64,000 bases of DNA, taken from assembly GCA_902500775.1 (NCBI GenBank), contig CABVRZ010000020.1:1-64000 (forward strand), written 5' to 3'. Below, piece by piece: positions 8,510-17,367 of the stretch. The position numbers and the translations under genes were made by a program. The notes below the pieces were generated by a model that was given only the letters and a program-made list of their open reading frames with translations, made no database searches and had not been told where the DNA came from. The stretch comes from an uncultured Nitrospira sp. Lineage in GTDB: Bacteria > Nitrospirota > Nitrospiria > Nitrospirales > Nitrospiraceae. Position 1 is the stretch's first letter, and each line of letters begins with the position of its first letter.

Positions 8510-9304
8510 TTACTTGATTTCAGCCTGGAGCTTGGCGGTTCCGCCATCAGTCACATCGACGTCAAATTCGATCTTCTTCGCCTTCCCGGCGAATGGATGC
8601 CAAGCAATCACCTTATGCTTGCCAGCCGGAACATCCTTGATCTCGAATGACCCATCGTCCTTCGCCACGGCAAAGTGTGCATTCGACACCGGGAGGAAGA
8701 AGGACTGCATGAACTCATGTTGGTCGCACTGCAAACGGTAGTATCCTTCCTTCTCGGCACCGCCACGGAAGGTCACCGGCTTGTCCAACTTATCGCCCTT
8801 CTTTGCCAGACCGATGTTGAAACCGGTCGCGGAAGAGTTCCCTTTCACGGTAAAGCTATGGGGATTGTGCAGCACGCCGGCCACGGACTTAGGATCATCG
8901 GCATCGGCATCGGTGTTTTCAACTTTGAATGGGCGGGTATTCACCACCACGCCACTGAACGGCTGGAAATCACAGAACGCTGCCACGACTTCCGTTCCGG
9001 CATAGCCGTCCATCCAGGCCTTATCCTCGATGTCCACAACGGCCACGACAGCGCCCTTCAATCCGCCATCCTTGCTCACTTCGATTTGCTTCAAGAACCG
9101 CTTGTCGCCATCCGCCTTGCTCTTGTCAGGAATCTGGGGACAAAACTTCGGATTCGGGAACTTCGAGAACAAGAATTCCTTTTGTTCCGACTTCCCGGAA
9201 AATGTCACCTTCCCCGCAATCGTTCCGCCCGCATACGAGGTGAGAGGCGCCGCGACCAAGGCGACGGCTGCCACACCAAACATGATTGATAACGCACTCT
9301 TCAT
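8510..9304 (-). CDS. exported cupredoxin-like protein with carboxypeptidase-regulatory-like end
   Basis: A 264-residue protein with a clear Sec signal peptide (residues 1-25, ending PLTSYAGG). The central part has a potential mononuclear copper site: HNPHSFTVKG near residue 145 and, further on, LQCDQHEFMQSFF near 198, a C-x2-H-x2-M pattern seen in bacterial cupredoxins. The last 60 residues (DDGSFEIKDVPAGKHKVIAWHP) match the carboxypeptidase regulatory-like (Ig-like) fold. A strong Shine-Dalgarno, AAGGAGG, sits 8 nt before the ATG. It is monocistronic, with a terminator hairpin at 8454-8484. It is likely a periplasmic or surface metal or electron protein; copper binding is inferred from the motif only. 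Confidence 0.75.
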   Translation of the reverse strand: MKSALSIMFGVAAVALVAAPLTSYAGGTIAGKVTFSGKSEQKEFLFSKFPNPKFCPQIPDKSKADGDKRFLKQIEVSKDGGLKGAVVAVVDIEDKAWMDGYAGTEVVAAFCDFQPFSGVVVNTRPFKVENTDADADDPKSVAGVLHNPHSFTVKGNSSATGFNIGLAKKGDKLDKPVTFRGGAEKEGYYRLQCDQHEFMQSFFLPVSNAHFAVAKDDGSFEIKDVPAGKHKVIAWHPFAGKAKKIEFDVDVTDGGTAKLQAEIK

Positions 9305-9597
9305 TTGACTGCCTCCTTGTAATTAACCAACATTCTGCCTCCGACTGACCTATTCCTCTGGCTTCTCTTCACCAAAGAACTTTTGGTTCACAGTACTTGA
9401 TACCATCGATCACACCGTGGCGGTGTCTAGATAGACCGAGTATGTATATGAAATCTTACCGTCCGCTGTCAACCGAATCAAGAGTCGCCTGGGAAGGCCT
9501 GCCAGAGTAGCTATTTCCATATTGTCCTGATACATTGGCGAAAGTTATACCCCCAGGTGGACGTCAGACCTATGCCACTTCCCTCACGTACCCTCAC

Positions 9598-10476
9598 ATG
9601 ATAGCGACAACTATCTCTACAAGCGGGCTCAAACGTACCTACCCGGTCTATGTCACGGTGATGCTCTTCAGCATTATCGTGGGAAGCGCCGTGATCGGAG
9701 TACCGCTATTTGGCTTCCTCTATGGCTATACGTGGTTCGACTGGACGATGTTTGCGCTCCTCTATGTTGTCACAGGATTGGGCATTACCGTCGGATATCA
9801 CCGTCTCATCTCACACCGCAGCTTCAGTTGTCCCGATGGAGTGAAGGCTGTCTTCCTTATCGCCGGAGGATGGGCCCTCCAACAATCCGCACTCAAGTGG
9901 GGAGCGGACCACATCCGCCATCACGCCGCCTGCGACCAGGACGCGGATCCCTACAACGCGAAGCTAGGGTTCTGGCACAGCCACTGTGGGTGGCTCTTTG
10001 CAGACAAGAAGTACTCCGACGAAAAATACGCAACCAGGCTCAGGCAGGATCCGGTCGTGATGTGGCAACACCGATACTACACCCTCATCTTCCTCTCGGG
10101 GTTGGCGTTCCCGTTCCTGGTGGGCTATCTGTACAACGGTTGGCTTGGAGGGATGAGCTGCTTTATGTTGGCGGGCATAGGCCGAACCTTCGCTGTGCTA
10201 AACTCGACATTTTGCATCAACTCAGTCTGCCATCTGTGGGGAAGCCAACCCCATAGTCATGCCGATTCCAGCCGAGACAGCTGGATGGTATCCCTGCTCA
10301 CCTTTGGTGAGGGCTATCACAACTACCATCACAGCCATCCCACCGACTACCGCAACGGCCCCCTCTGGTATAACTTCGACCCATCAAAATGGGTCATTTT
10401 CACCCTGTCCCTCCTAGGACTCGCCTGGTCGCTTCGAACAGCCAATGCTGCTGATCCACAGGCTTCCAACCTATAG
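9598..10476 (+). CDS. acyl-CoA (delta-9 type) fatty-acid desaturase
   Basis: A membrane di-iron desaturase with the three His boxes: HRLISH (first box), HIRHH (second) and HNYHH (third). Four hydrophobic segments surround them, as in stearoyl-CoA desaturases. It introduces a double bond in acyl chains using O2 and reduced ferredoxin or a similar donor, and adjusts membrane fluidity. I start it at the ATG at 9598 (292 aa). An in-frame TTG at 9535 would add 21 residues, but neither start has a clear Shine-Dalgarno. It is divergent from the cupredoxin-like gene; the 230-bp spacer should hold both promoters. Confidence 0.88.
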   Translation: MIATTISTSGLKRTYPVYVTVMLFSIIVGSAVIGVPLFGFLYGYTWFDWTMFALLYVVTGLGITVGYHRLISHRSFSCPDGVKAVFLIAGGWALQQSALKWGADHIRHHAACDQDADPYNAKLGFWHSHCGWLFADKKYSDEKYATRLRQDPVVMWQHRYYTLIFLSGLAFPFLVGYLYNGWLGGMSCFMLAGIGRTFAVLNSTFCINSVCHLWGSQPHSHADSSRDSWMVSLLTFGEGYHNYHHSHPTDYRNGPLWYNFDPSKWVIFTLSLLGLAWSLRTANAADPQASNL

Positions 10477-10539
10477 GGTTGCCTTCGGACCTAGCACAAT
10501 CGAAGAAAAAAACCGGAATCGGGCACGTAGTCTAAGGGA

Positions 10540-10770
10540 CTGATCTGTCTTTTCAGATGGTCATGGCCGAAGGTCTGCGACCCGCGTCTGTCCGTCAGGC
10601 TGGTCCGATCCCCCACGCCGTTATAGACATAGTCGGCCTTATTGATCTGAGCACTCGTGGCGGTGAGCTGATGGAGGATATTGATGACCTGCGAGGCGGG
10701 ATCATACCTGAACTCCGCTACAAGGTGATCGTAGGTGAAGGCTGCATCCTGAGAGGTGTTTCGTGGCGGA
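10540..10770 (-). pseudogene. RHS-repeat gene fragment 1
   Basis: The minus strand translates to an RHS/YD-repeat stretch containing FRYDPASQVINILHQLTATS, then NKADYVYNGVGDRTSLTD and GSQTFGHDHL. This matches the RHS gene at 15669-17065 in the part around 16430-16560. There is no start and no continuation on either side, so it is a relic. A related relic lies at 12649-12745. Confidence 0.75.
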
Positions 10771-10815
10771 CACGAGAAGCAGACAGCGGCCAGGAGACAG
10801 GATTCTAGCAGTCGC
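10661..10815. repeat. imperfect direct repeat, left copy
   Basis: About 150 bp resembling 12649-12790 in the same orientation. Both copies contain GATCATACCTGAAC in the RHS-derived part and continue beyond it into GCAGACAGCGG. The two copies flank the dehydrogenase gene and the IS110 remnant. Confidence 0.6.
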
Positions 10816-11090
10816 GTGGAACTTTACAAGAACAGTGGTGCTGCCAGCGGTGTAACGTCAAGAACCGACCCTATCTTTTCTCAATTGTAGCGAGGGCAAC
10901 GCTGAATGCACCGTTATCCAGCAGAATATCAGCCGAGATTGGAAGACCTTGCGAGGAGAGCATAGCAAGGCTACTCAGTAGCGCTATCTCACAAGTGTTT
11001 ATTTAAAAGACCTGACCATTTTCAGATTCGTTCCCGTGATTCCCTGGCCCCTAATAGAACATGTTAAATTGAGCCAGTGGTTTTTTAGCT
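10816..11090. other. spacer upstream of dehydrogenase
   Basis: No gene can be supported here. The stretch becomes AT-rich towards the dehydrogenase start, unlike the RHS-derived DNA before it, which suggests a junction of DNA of different origin. Confidence 0.4.
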
Positions 11091-12200
11091 ATGAAACAAT
11101 TGTTTTTTGTAAAGAAGGGAAAGTTGGAATGGAGGGATGCTGCATTGCCCCAACTGACGCATGCGCACGAGGCATTGGTAAGACCATTTGCCGTCGCCAA
11201 ATGCGATCTCGATGATTTGTATCTGTTCGACCACATAGTCCCCAAACTTACAATCGGTAAACTCTTCGGCATCGTTGATCCCTTGTTTAACCAGTATTTC
11301 GGGAAGATGATCTCCGGACCTTTTGCCTTCGGTCATGAATGTGTCGCGGAAGTCCTGGAAGTAGGCGATCAGGTCACACACGTGAAAGCAGGAGCTGTGG
11401 TCTCCGTTCCTTTTCAGCTGTCTTGCGGATCTTGTGTGAATTGTACAAACGGTATAACAAGTTCCTGCCAGCACTTTCCGAAGTTGTCAACCTATGGCTT
11501 AGGCTTACATCTGCAATTCGGAGGCGCCATGTCGGATGTCGTCAAAGTACCCTATGCAGACACGATGTTGTTGGAAATCCCTGCTCACATTGATCCTGTT
11601 CACCTCGCCAGTCTAAGCGACAATGTTCCGGATGCCTACAGAGCCATCGTTCCTTATTTGGAAAAGAATGCCAGTCAATCGGTGCTCATCCTCGGAGGAA
11701 GGCCGAGGAGCATCGGCTTGTATTGCATACTCCTGGCGAAAGCCATGGGCGCCAGGGAGATTGTATACGTGGATGAGATCAATGATGATTTGGCATTGGC
11801 AAAGAACATAGGCGCAGATACGTGTCATGCGTCCCTGACAGAAGTGAAAGATAGATATGACATCGTGGTAGAAGCGACCTCCAGCGGTAAAGGATTGAAC
11901 GTTGCCCTGACCAGTGTGAAGAACTACGGTGTCTGTACAAGCGTTGGCATTTATCCCAAGAAATTTGCACTGCCATTGGTACACATGTACATCAATGGCA
12001 TTACGCATAAAACAGGTTTAGCCAATGCAAGAACGGATGCGGGGAAAGTGCTCACCCTAATCCGGGAACACAAGCTTGATCTCAGTCAGGTGACAACAAA
12101 ACTGGATACCTGGAACAATGCCGTCGATGCATTCTTAAGTAAAACCTCAAAAGTGATCGTCACGCGGGACCGATTGTTTCACGATTCTCTTGCAACATGA
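11091..12200 (+). CDS. zinc-dependent MDR alcohol dehydrogenase-like protein
   Basis: A 369-residue medium-chain dehydrogenase. It has the GHE motif (FAFGHECVAEV, about residue 82) of the catalytic zinc site and four structural-zinc cysteines (CGSCVNCTNG plus SSC, about 108-122). The cofactor domain has a strand-turn LILGGRPRSIGLY near 200; the usual GxGxxG is altered to GGRPRSIG. It probably oxidises an alcohol or polyol, or reduces an aldehyde, with NAD(P); substrate unknown. The reading frame is AT-richer than the window average and lies between two RHS relics and an IS110 relic, so it was probably acquired horizontally. No partner genes are adjacent. Confidence 0.8.
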   Translation: MKQLFFVKKGKLEWRDAALPQLTHAHEALVRPFAVAKCDLDDLYLFDHIVPKLTIGKLFGIVDPLFNQYFGKMISGPFAFGHECVAEVLEVGDQVTHVKAGAVVSVPFQLSCGSCVNCTNGITSSCQHFPKLSTYGLGLHLQFGGAMSDVVKVPYADTMLLEIPAHIDPVHLASLSDNVPDAYRAIVPYLEKNASQSVLILGGRPRSIGLYCILLAKAMGAREIVYVDEINDDLALAKNIGADTCHASLTEVKDRYDIVVEATSSGKGLNVALTSVKNYGVCTSVGIYPKKFALPLVHMYINGITHKTGLANARTDAGKVLTLIREHKLDLSQVTTKLDTWNNAVDAFLSKTSKVIVTRDRLFHDSLAT

Positions 12201-12231
12201 GGAAATCTGGGGCCAGCAACTGTCTTCAAAG

Positions 12232-12648
<417 letters not shown>

Positions 12649-12790
12649 GTGAGTTGATGGAGGATCTGGGTGACCTGCGAGGCGGGATCATACCTGAACC
12701 CCTCTGTCAGTTGATCGTAGGTTAAGGTCGAGTCCAGATGGGTTGTTCGTCGCGGACCGGGTGAGCAGACAGCGGACATGAGTGGGAATT
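12649..12790 (-). pseudogene. RHS-repeat gene fragment 2 and direct-repeat right copy
   Basis: The minus strand encodes LDSTLTYDQLTEGFRYDPAS followed by QVTQILHQLTASS, an RHS/YD-repeat piece, then switches abruptly to IS110 sequence. Similarity to 10661-10815 continues past the RHS part to about 12790, so both belong to the same RHS lineage and form an imperfect direct repeat around the dehydrogenase. Confidence 0.65.
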
Positions 12791-12949
12791 GTAGCAACTT
12801 CGCTATGATTTACAAATAGGGATGACGGAAAGCGGTATTCAGTTCAGCGAACACAGAGGCCAAGAAACTTTGACCAGTACGGGTGAGCTTGTTATCATGG
12901 GTCTGTCGTCAAACATGATGTGTTCTACTGTCCGGTCGCGGAGGGTCCT

Positions 12950-13174
12950 ATGCGCTACGAACGAATCAGCATTGACCCGCACATCTGCAGCGGGAAGCCG
13001 TGCATCCGCGGAACGCGGATTATGGTGACCAATATCCTAGGGTTGATCGCCGGTGGGTACTCCCACGACCAGATTCTTCAGACCTATCCAGAATTGACTC
13101 GCCAGGATATTGCCGCCGCGTTGGACTATGTCAGCCAGGTCGTGGACGAAGACAAAGTGATTCCTCGTGCCTGA
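12950..13174 (+). CDS. DUF433 antitoxin
   Basis: A 74-residue DUF433 protein: ICSGKPCIRGTRIMV near residue 9, then ILGLIAGGYSHDQILQTYPE and LTRQDIAAALDY, the winged helix-turn-helix DNA-binding fold of VapB-like antitoxins. I chose the ATG at 12950 because GGAGGG lies just before it; an upstream in-frame ATG at 12920 would add 10 residues. It overlaps the next gene by 8 bp, the normal layout of a TA operon. It likely neutralises the DUF5615 partner and represses its own promoter. Confidence 0.85.
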   Translation: MRYERISIDPHICSGKPCIRGTRIMVTNILGLIAGGYSHDQILQTYPELTRQDIAAALDYVSQVVDEDKVIPRA

Positions 13175-13544
13175 CGCCCTCACGGTTCTCCTGGATCAGA
13201 ACGTACCCCGTGTCATTGCCGACTGGCTCCGTGCTCGTCGCCCGCACTGGACCATCTTCCACACGTCGGACGTCGCATTATCAGGACGCCCCGATGAGGA
13301 ACTCTTTGCCTGGGCCCAACAACAGCACGCGATCATTGTGACCTTTGACGAGGATTTTTCTGACCTACGTATGTTCCCTATCGGCTCGCATGCCGGCATC
13401 ATCCGATTACGCGTGTGGCCCACGACCATCGAAGAAACGCAAGACGCCCTCGCGCGGCTGCTCGCCGAAGTGCCCGACACCGAGCTAGCTCACGCACTCG
13501 TGATCATTGACCGCCAAGCCATCAGGGTCAGGCGAGGCCTGTAA
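13167..13544 (+). CDS. DUF5615 PIN-like toxin
   Basis: A 125-residue PIN-like protein of the DUF5615 family. LLDQNVPRVIADWL near residue 8 carries the first acidic residue, SGRPDEELFAWAQQQ follows, and IIVTFDEDFSDL near 56 carries the later acidic cluster. These are typical metal-ligand positions of PIN nucleases. Translation starts at a GTG inside the antitoxin gene (8-bp overlap). It is predicted to be an RNase held in check by the upstream DUF433 protein. The length is complete and no damage is visible. Confidence 0.85.
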   Translation: MPDALTVLLDQNVPRVIADWLRARRPHWTIFHTSDVALSGRPDEELFAWAQQQHAIIVTFDEDFSDLRMFPIGSHAGIIRLRVWPTTIEETQDALARLLAEVPDTELAHALVIIDRQAIRVRRGL

Positions 13545-13564
13545 TCCACACATCACACCTTCGT

Positions 13565-14291
13565 AAAAGGGGACAGGCTATTTTTTCATTGCATCGTGCC
13601 GCTGCCCTGCGTATCCTTGCCCCTATGCCCCGCATCCCTCGCGGCCATCTGGCTGGCCATGCCTTTCATGTCCTCAATCGTGGTAACGGCGGCGCCACCG
13701 TGTTTCACACCGACGGCGACTACCGAGCCTTTCTGGAGCTGCTTGCCGCCGCCAACGCCAAGCATCCTGTCAAGATACTCGCGTTTTGTCTGATGCCCAA
13801 CCATTTTCATCTGGTGCTCCAACCGATCCGTGATGCCTCCCTCAGCCCCTTCATGCACTGGTGGATGACCAGTCATGTCCGTCGCTATCATCGGTACTAC
13901 CACCGTCATGGGCATGTGTGGCAAGGCCGATTCAAAAGTTTCCCGATTCAACAAGACAGCCATCTGCTCACCGTCCTCCGCTATGTCCTGCTCAATCCCG
14001 TCCGAGCCCGGTTGGTGAAGCAGGCCAACGAGTGGCCCTGGTCCAGTCTGCAATATCCCCATCTGATCGCTCCCCGCTCGGCGTCACGATCAGCCGAGGG
14101 GCGCCAGGGGCTCGACGCTCCCATCCTCGCCGACGACCTCACCACCCTCCGCACCTGTGTGAATCGGCAGCAACCGTTCGGGTCCCCGCAGTGGCAACGC
14201 CGCATTGCAGCCCGGCTCGGGCTAGAGTCCACGTTGCGCCCCCGCGGCCGCCCACGGCAATCCCGACTTGCAAAGTAGCCTGTCCCCTTTT
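13565..14291 (+). mobile_element. REP-associated transposase unit with 16-bp inverted ends
   Basis: AAAAGGGGACAGGCTA at 13565-13580 is the exact reverse complement of 14276-14291. The pair brackets one transposase gene of the RAYT group. The stop codon of the transposase (TAG at 14276) lies inside the right arm. Such ends act as the mobilised REP-like substrate in this family. Confidence 0.75.
13625..14278 (+). CDS. REP-associated tyrosine transposase (RAYT, Y1_Tnp)
   Basis: A HUH single-strand transposase: GHAFHVLNRGNGG at the N-terminus, MPNHFHLVLQP with the His-x-His metal pair, GHVWQGRFKSFPI, and YVLLNPVRARLV with the likely catalytic Tyr. It nicks and joins single-stranded DNA at REP-type hairpins. 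I start at the ATG at 13625 (MPRIPRGHLAGHAF); the frame is open up to 13589. The frame is intact, so the gene may be active. Basic residues dominate the C-terminus. Confidence 0.85.
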   Translation: MPRIPRGHLAGHAFHVLNRGNGGATVFHTDGDYRAFLELLAAANAKHPVKILAFCLMPNHFHLVLQPIRDASLSPFMHWWMTSHVRRYHRYYHRHGHVWQGRFKSFPIQQDSHLLTVLRYVLLNPVRARLVKQANEWPWSSLQYPHLIAPRSASRSAEGRQGLDAPILADDLTTLRTCVNRQQPFGSPQWQRRIAARLGLESTLRPRGRPRQSRLAK

Positions 14292-14395
14292 CTTCTTATT
14301 AGGTTGAGGCTGGAACTAGTAGTGTGAGTGTGGAGGACAACCCAGGCATGGGACAACCTTCTGGCAAGTTCTCGATTGGGCGCAAGCACAGTGAG

Positions 14396-14713
14396 CTATT
14401 CAGCGAATTTAAAAAATACTGTAACTGAGTTACTTCCTTCCTCCCAAATCGCATTCATTCGAGCTCTCATCGCGTAATGATATATGGCGCCAAAGTCACC
14501 GATGAACAAGGCGTATACACTACACTTCAGCCCCTCCAATTTTCCCGGCTTCTGCTCGTTAATACCCGAGAGATACGCAAAGAATGGCCGCATCCGCTTG
14601 ACGAGCTTAGCACTGAATCCCTCTATTACCACTGCGAATGGCTCACCTCGAGCAATTGCCTGTTTAGAACTCTCGAACGCGTTATTGTTCGACTTTATAT
14701 TGAGTGTGAGCAT
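14396..14713 (-). CDS. hypothetical protein after RHS tip, possible immunity protein
   Basis: A 105-residue protein, no family recognised. It is soluble in character, with AIARGEPFAVVIEGF near residue 20 and a hydrophobic-aromatic second half. It starts 18 bp after the stop of the RHS C-terminal piece on the same strand and is AT-richer than its neighbours. In RHS loci the small gene directly after the variable tip is often the cognate immunity gene, so that role is possible but only inferred from position. Confidence 0.45.
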   Translation of the reverse strand: MLTLNIKSNNNAFESSKQAIARGEPFAVVIEGFSAKLVKRMRPFFAYLSGINEQKPGKLEGLKCSVYALFIGDFGAIYHYAMRARMNAIWEEGSNSVTVFFKFAE

Positions 14714-14731
14714 ATAGTGCCTTATCTTGGG

Positions 14732-15130
14732 CTAATCCCCATCCTCATCAGGCTTACTAGCTACACAGGCTAGATACACCGCAAAACATAGTGGGCGGCA
14801 AGTTGCCTTTAAGTCTTTGCCTTTTATTTTTATTGGAGGGCACCAACTCTCACAAGTCTTAATGCACCGTTCATAAAGCCCATCACAAAACTTTGTTTGT
14901 CGAGGTTTCGGCCGTGGGAGCGGGTCGGGATCGATCGTGCCACTTTGGTTCGAATTTTGCTGCGGATTCTTTGGGTCATACACTTCCCCCGTTCTAGGAT
15001 CACGAGCCTTTTTGTTATCATCGTTTGGCGGAGGCGCCGATGGGCTACTGCCAGGCCCAGATGGGCGCCTTGGCTTTTGCCCTGTAAAGTCGATCAGATT
15101 ACTGGGATTGTTTCGAGCATATTCATAAAG
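14732..15130 (-). pseudogene. RHS protein C-terminal piece, cut off by IS200/IS605
   Basis: The minus strand begins with YEYARNNPSNLIDFTG, the classic end of the RHS core, then continues as a variable tip of about 115 residues. The tip has a Pro/Ser/Asn-rich linker and a Cys-rich end (FCDGLYERCIKTCESWC, then ATCRPLCFAVYLAC), with eight Cys in about 45 residues. It is in the proper register with the RHS core that ends in AGGDFNL at about 15669; the IS200/IS605 copy sits exactly between. The stop is TAG at 14732. Without the insertion it would be the tip of the gene at 15669-17065. Confidence 0.75.
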
Positions 15131-15668
15131 AATGAAGCTCCCCGCAGCAAGCTGCGGGGTATCACAGAACTAAAACATGCGGAGTTGTCGGAGATCTTCG
15201 GAGGGGGCCCCTTGCCGCTGCACATACCGTTCGACGGTCTGCCAATTCGCTCGCTCCCCCACCGTCGCCACATAAGTACCCATCCGTCCAAAACTCCCCA
15301 CCCCACAGTACTCGTTTCACAGCTGGCTTCCGTCGAAAGATTTCCCGGGCCGTGAGACTCTTGAAAATCTGCACACTCCGTCCCGGTGCCATCTTCGGAT
15401 GGGCACTGCACAGCAGATGAATATGATTCTTGTCCATTCCGATCGCTTCCATCTCGATCGGAAATCGTTCCTCAATCTCGTTCGCCGTCTCTCGGATCAT
15501 TGCCGTCACCTCGTCGTCCAGCAAGGCTTTGCGATATTTCACCGGAAACACAATGTGGTAGTGGATTTGCCACGCACAGTGTGCGCCCTTCCTAACTTCC
15601 TCGCCCCTCTGATCCTCCATGTACCAGAGGGTACCAGAGAACAGGATCCCCGTAGCAAGCTACGGGGA
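15131..15668 (-). mobile_element. IS200/IS605-type insertion within RHS gene
   Basis: A short element of about 540 bp with one transposase frame and a perfect hairpin near each end: a 9-bp stem at 15140-15159 and another 9-bp stem at 15648-15667, each with an AA loop. These are the subterminal structures of IS200/IS605 elements. It splits the RHS frame between FNL and YEYARNN. There is no clear target duplication, as expected for the family; exact ends are uncertain by a few bases. Confidence 0.8.
15170..15620 (-). pseudogene. IS200/IS605 TnpA, frameshifted
   Basis: The frame starts like a normal TnpA: IHYHIVFPVKYRKALLDDEV, then MDKNHIHLLCSAHPK with the HUH His pair, PGRSVQIFKSLTARE and LWGGEFWTDGY. 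After that the frame is wrong. Dropping one T in the TACTTATG context restores VATVGERANWQTVERYVQRQ and an ending LRQLRMF with stop at 15170. The restored part holds the expected catalytic Tyr (YVQRQ), so the existing frame lacks it and the protein should be inactive in trans-free conditions. Confidence 0.8.
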
Positions 15669-17065
15669 ATCACAAGTTGAAGTCGCCTCCTGCAAAAAGG
15701 ATCGGATCCTCCTGCAAGAACCTCCCCGTTGCTGGATCATAGTAGCGGGCGCGGTAGTAATAGAGCCCGCTCTCGCTGTCAAACTCCCGGCCTGTATACG
15801 TATACGGCTGCTCGACGGTACCAGGGGATTCGAGGATATTCCCGTACGCATCGTAGCTGTAGCTCTTGGCTGTCACACCCACAGTGTCGGTCAGATCAGT
15901 CACAGAACCCAACCCATCCTGGTGATAGAAGAAGGTGCTGCCGCCCTTCGTCACCGCAATCGGTTCATCGATGCCAGGCCCGTGGGTATAGCGGGCTTGC
16001 AACGTGTTCGTTCCATCGTATTCCAACAGAATATCTTCCCCATCATAGATGTAGCGTTTCGTTTGGCCATTCGCCACCTTTTCGATGCGGCGACCGAGGC
16101 CATCGTACCGATAGGTGCTGCTGAACGCGGGCGTGGAATTGCCCGCCACGAAGTCTTCGACTTTCACGAGTCTATTTTCTGGATCGTAGCTGTACTGCGT
16201 GTAGGTGCCGGTCGCGAGGAGCGTCTTCCGCGTCAGATTCCCATTGTCGTCGTATTGATACGCATGAGTCGAGTCCGTCGTGAGCTGGTTCCCGGGGTTC
16301 GTCACGTTGCCTGCGGTGGTTCTGTTCCCCACGGGATCATAGGCGAATGATTGCGCCGTTCCGAGGAGCGGATGACTCGCACTCGTCAGCCGATCCAGAG
16401 TGTCGTACCCAAACGTCTGGGCTCCTCTTTTATCTGTCAGACTCGTGCGATTCCCCACGCCGTTGTAGAGGTAGTCGGCTTTGTTGATCTGCGTGCTGGT
16501 GGCCGTGAGCTGATGGAGGATATTGGTCACTTGCGAAGCGGGATCGTAGGTGTACGTCGTCTGCGTCCCGTTGGGCAGCGTGAGGGAGGTTCTCCGGCTC
16601 AGCGCGTCATAGGCGAAGGTGTTCGCGCCCGCTGGGCTCGTGAGACTGGCGAGACGATTGAGCGGATCGTAGGTCGCGGTATTCGTGTTCGTGCCATCCG
16701 CCAGCGTGAGTCGATTCCCGTTCTTGTCGTAGGCATACGTCAGCGTCACGCTCGGCTGATTGAGGCTGCCCGCCGTGCTGGTGGTCAAGAGCCGATTGGC
16801 TTGGTCATACGTCATCGTCAGTGCGCTGTCCGGATCCGTCACCGTGAGCAGATTGCCCACAGCGTCATACGTGTAGCTGGTGGCCAGAGTACCAGGAAGC
16901 GTCTTGCTCAGCAATTGATTCACGGCGTCGTAGGCAAAGACAATCTGGTCCATTTTGGGCGTGATCCGCTTGGTCAGATTGTCGTTGCCGTCGTACTCGT
17001 AGGTTTCCGCTTTACCGACTTGATCGCTGAGCGGAGCCATCCCGGATGGTAGGCGAGCATACTGT
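15669..17065 (-). pseudogene. RHS/YD-repeat protein, 5' truncated, 3' interrupted
   Basis: About 465 residues of RHS/YD repeats read from about 17065 down to 15669: YEYDGNDNLTKRI, FAYDAVNQLLSKT, YTYDAVGNLLTVTDPDS, YDPENRLVKVED, YIYDGEDILLEY, then the RHS core end YTGREFDSESGLYYYRARYY and PATGRFLQEDPILFAGGDF. The open frame extends upstream to 17472, but that part shows no repeats and is antisense to a TA pair, so I do not count it. RHS proteins are secreted or surface cages for toxins in contact-dependent competition. Here the 5' part is lost, and an IS200/IS605 copy separates the tip at 14732-15130. Confidence 0.85.
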
Positions 17066-17109
17066 GGACATGCTATACGTGCGTCGCACGGGAACGGAAG
17101 AGGGCCGCG

Positions 17110-17367
17110 ATGAAAGCCGTGAAACAGACAAGAAGATCCGGGGTGGTCATTCCCTCCGCATGGGTCAAGAGCTGGGGCAAACCCGTTATCGCTTATCGTG
17201 GGGCCGAGATCTTGATCTTGGAATCCCCTGCGCGTACCGCAAGTTGCAAACGGCTCGCTCGCATGGTCAGCAAATTGCGTCGCGCCACGCGCGAGCTCGG
17301 CATCACCCCCGATCAGATCGCCGCCGAGGTCGAGGCGGTACGGCGCGAGCGTGCGCGTCGTTCTTGA
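17110..17367 (+). CDS. antitoxin-like protein
   Basis: An 85-residue protein. The N-terminus, TRRSGVVIPSAWVKSWGKPV, resembles a short swapped-hairpin (AbrB/SpoVT-like) DNA-binding part, and the C-terminal half is a charged helix (ITPDQIAAEVEAVRRERARR). It overlaps the start of a PIN toxin gene by 17 bp, as in VapBC-type operons. The antitoxin role rests on position and general look. Confidence 0.6.
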   Translation: MKAVKQTRRSGVVIPSAWVKSWGKPVIAYRGAEILILESPARTASCKRLARMVSKLRRATRELGITPDQIAAEVEAVRRERARRS

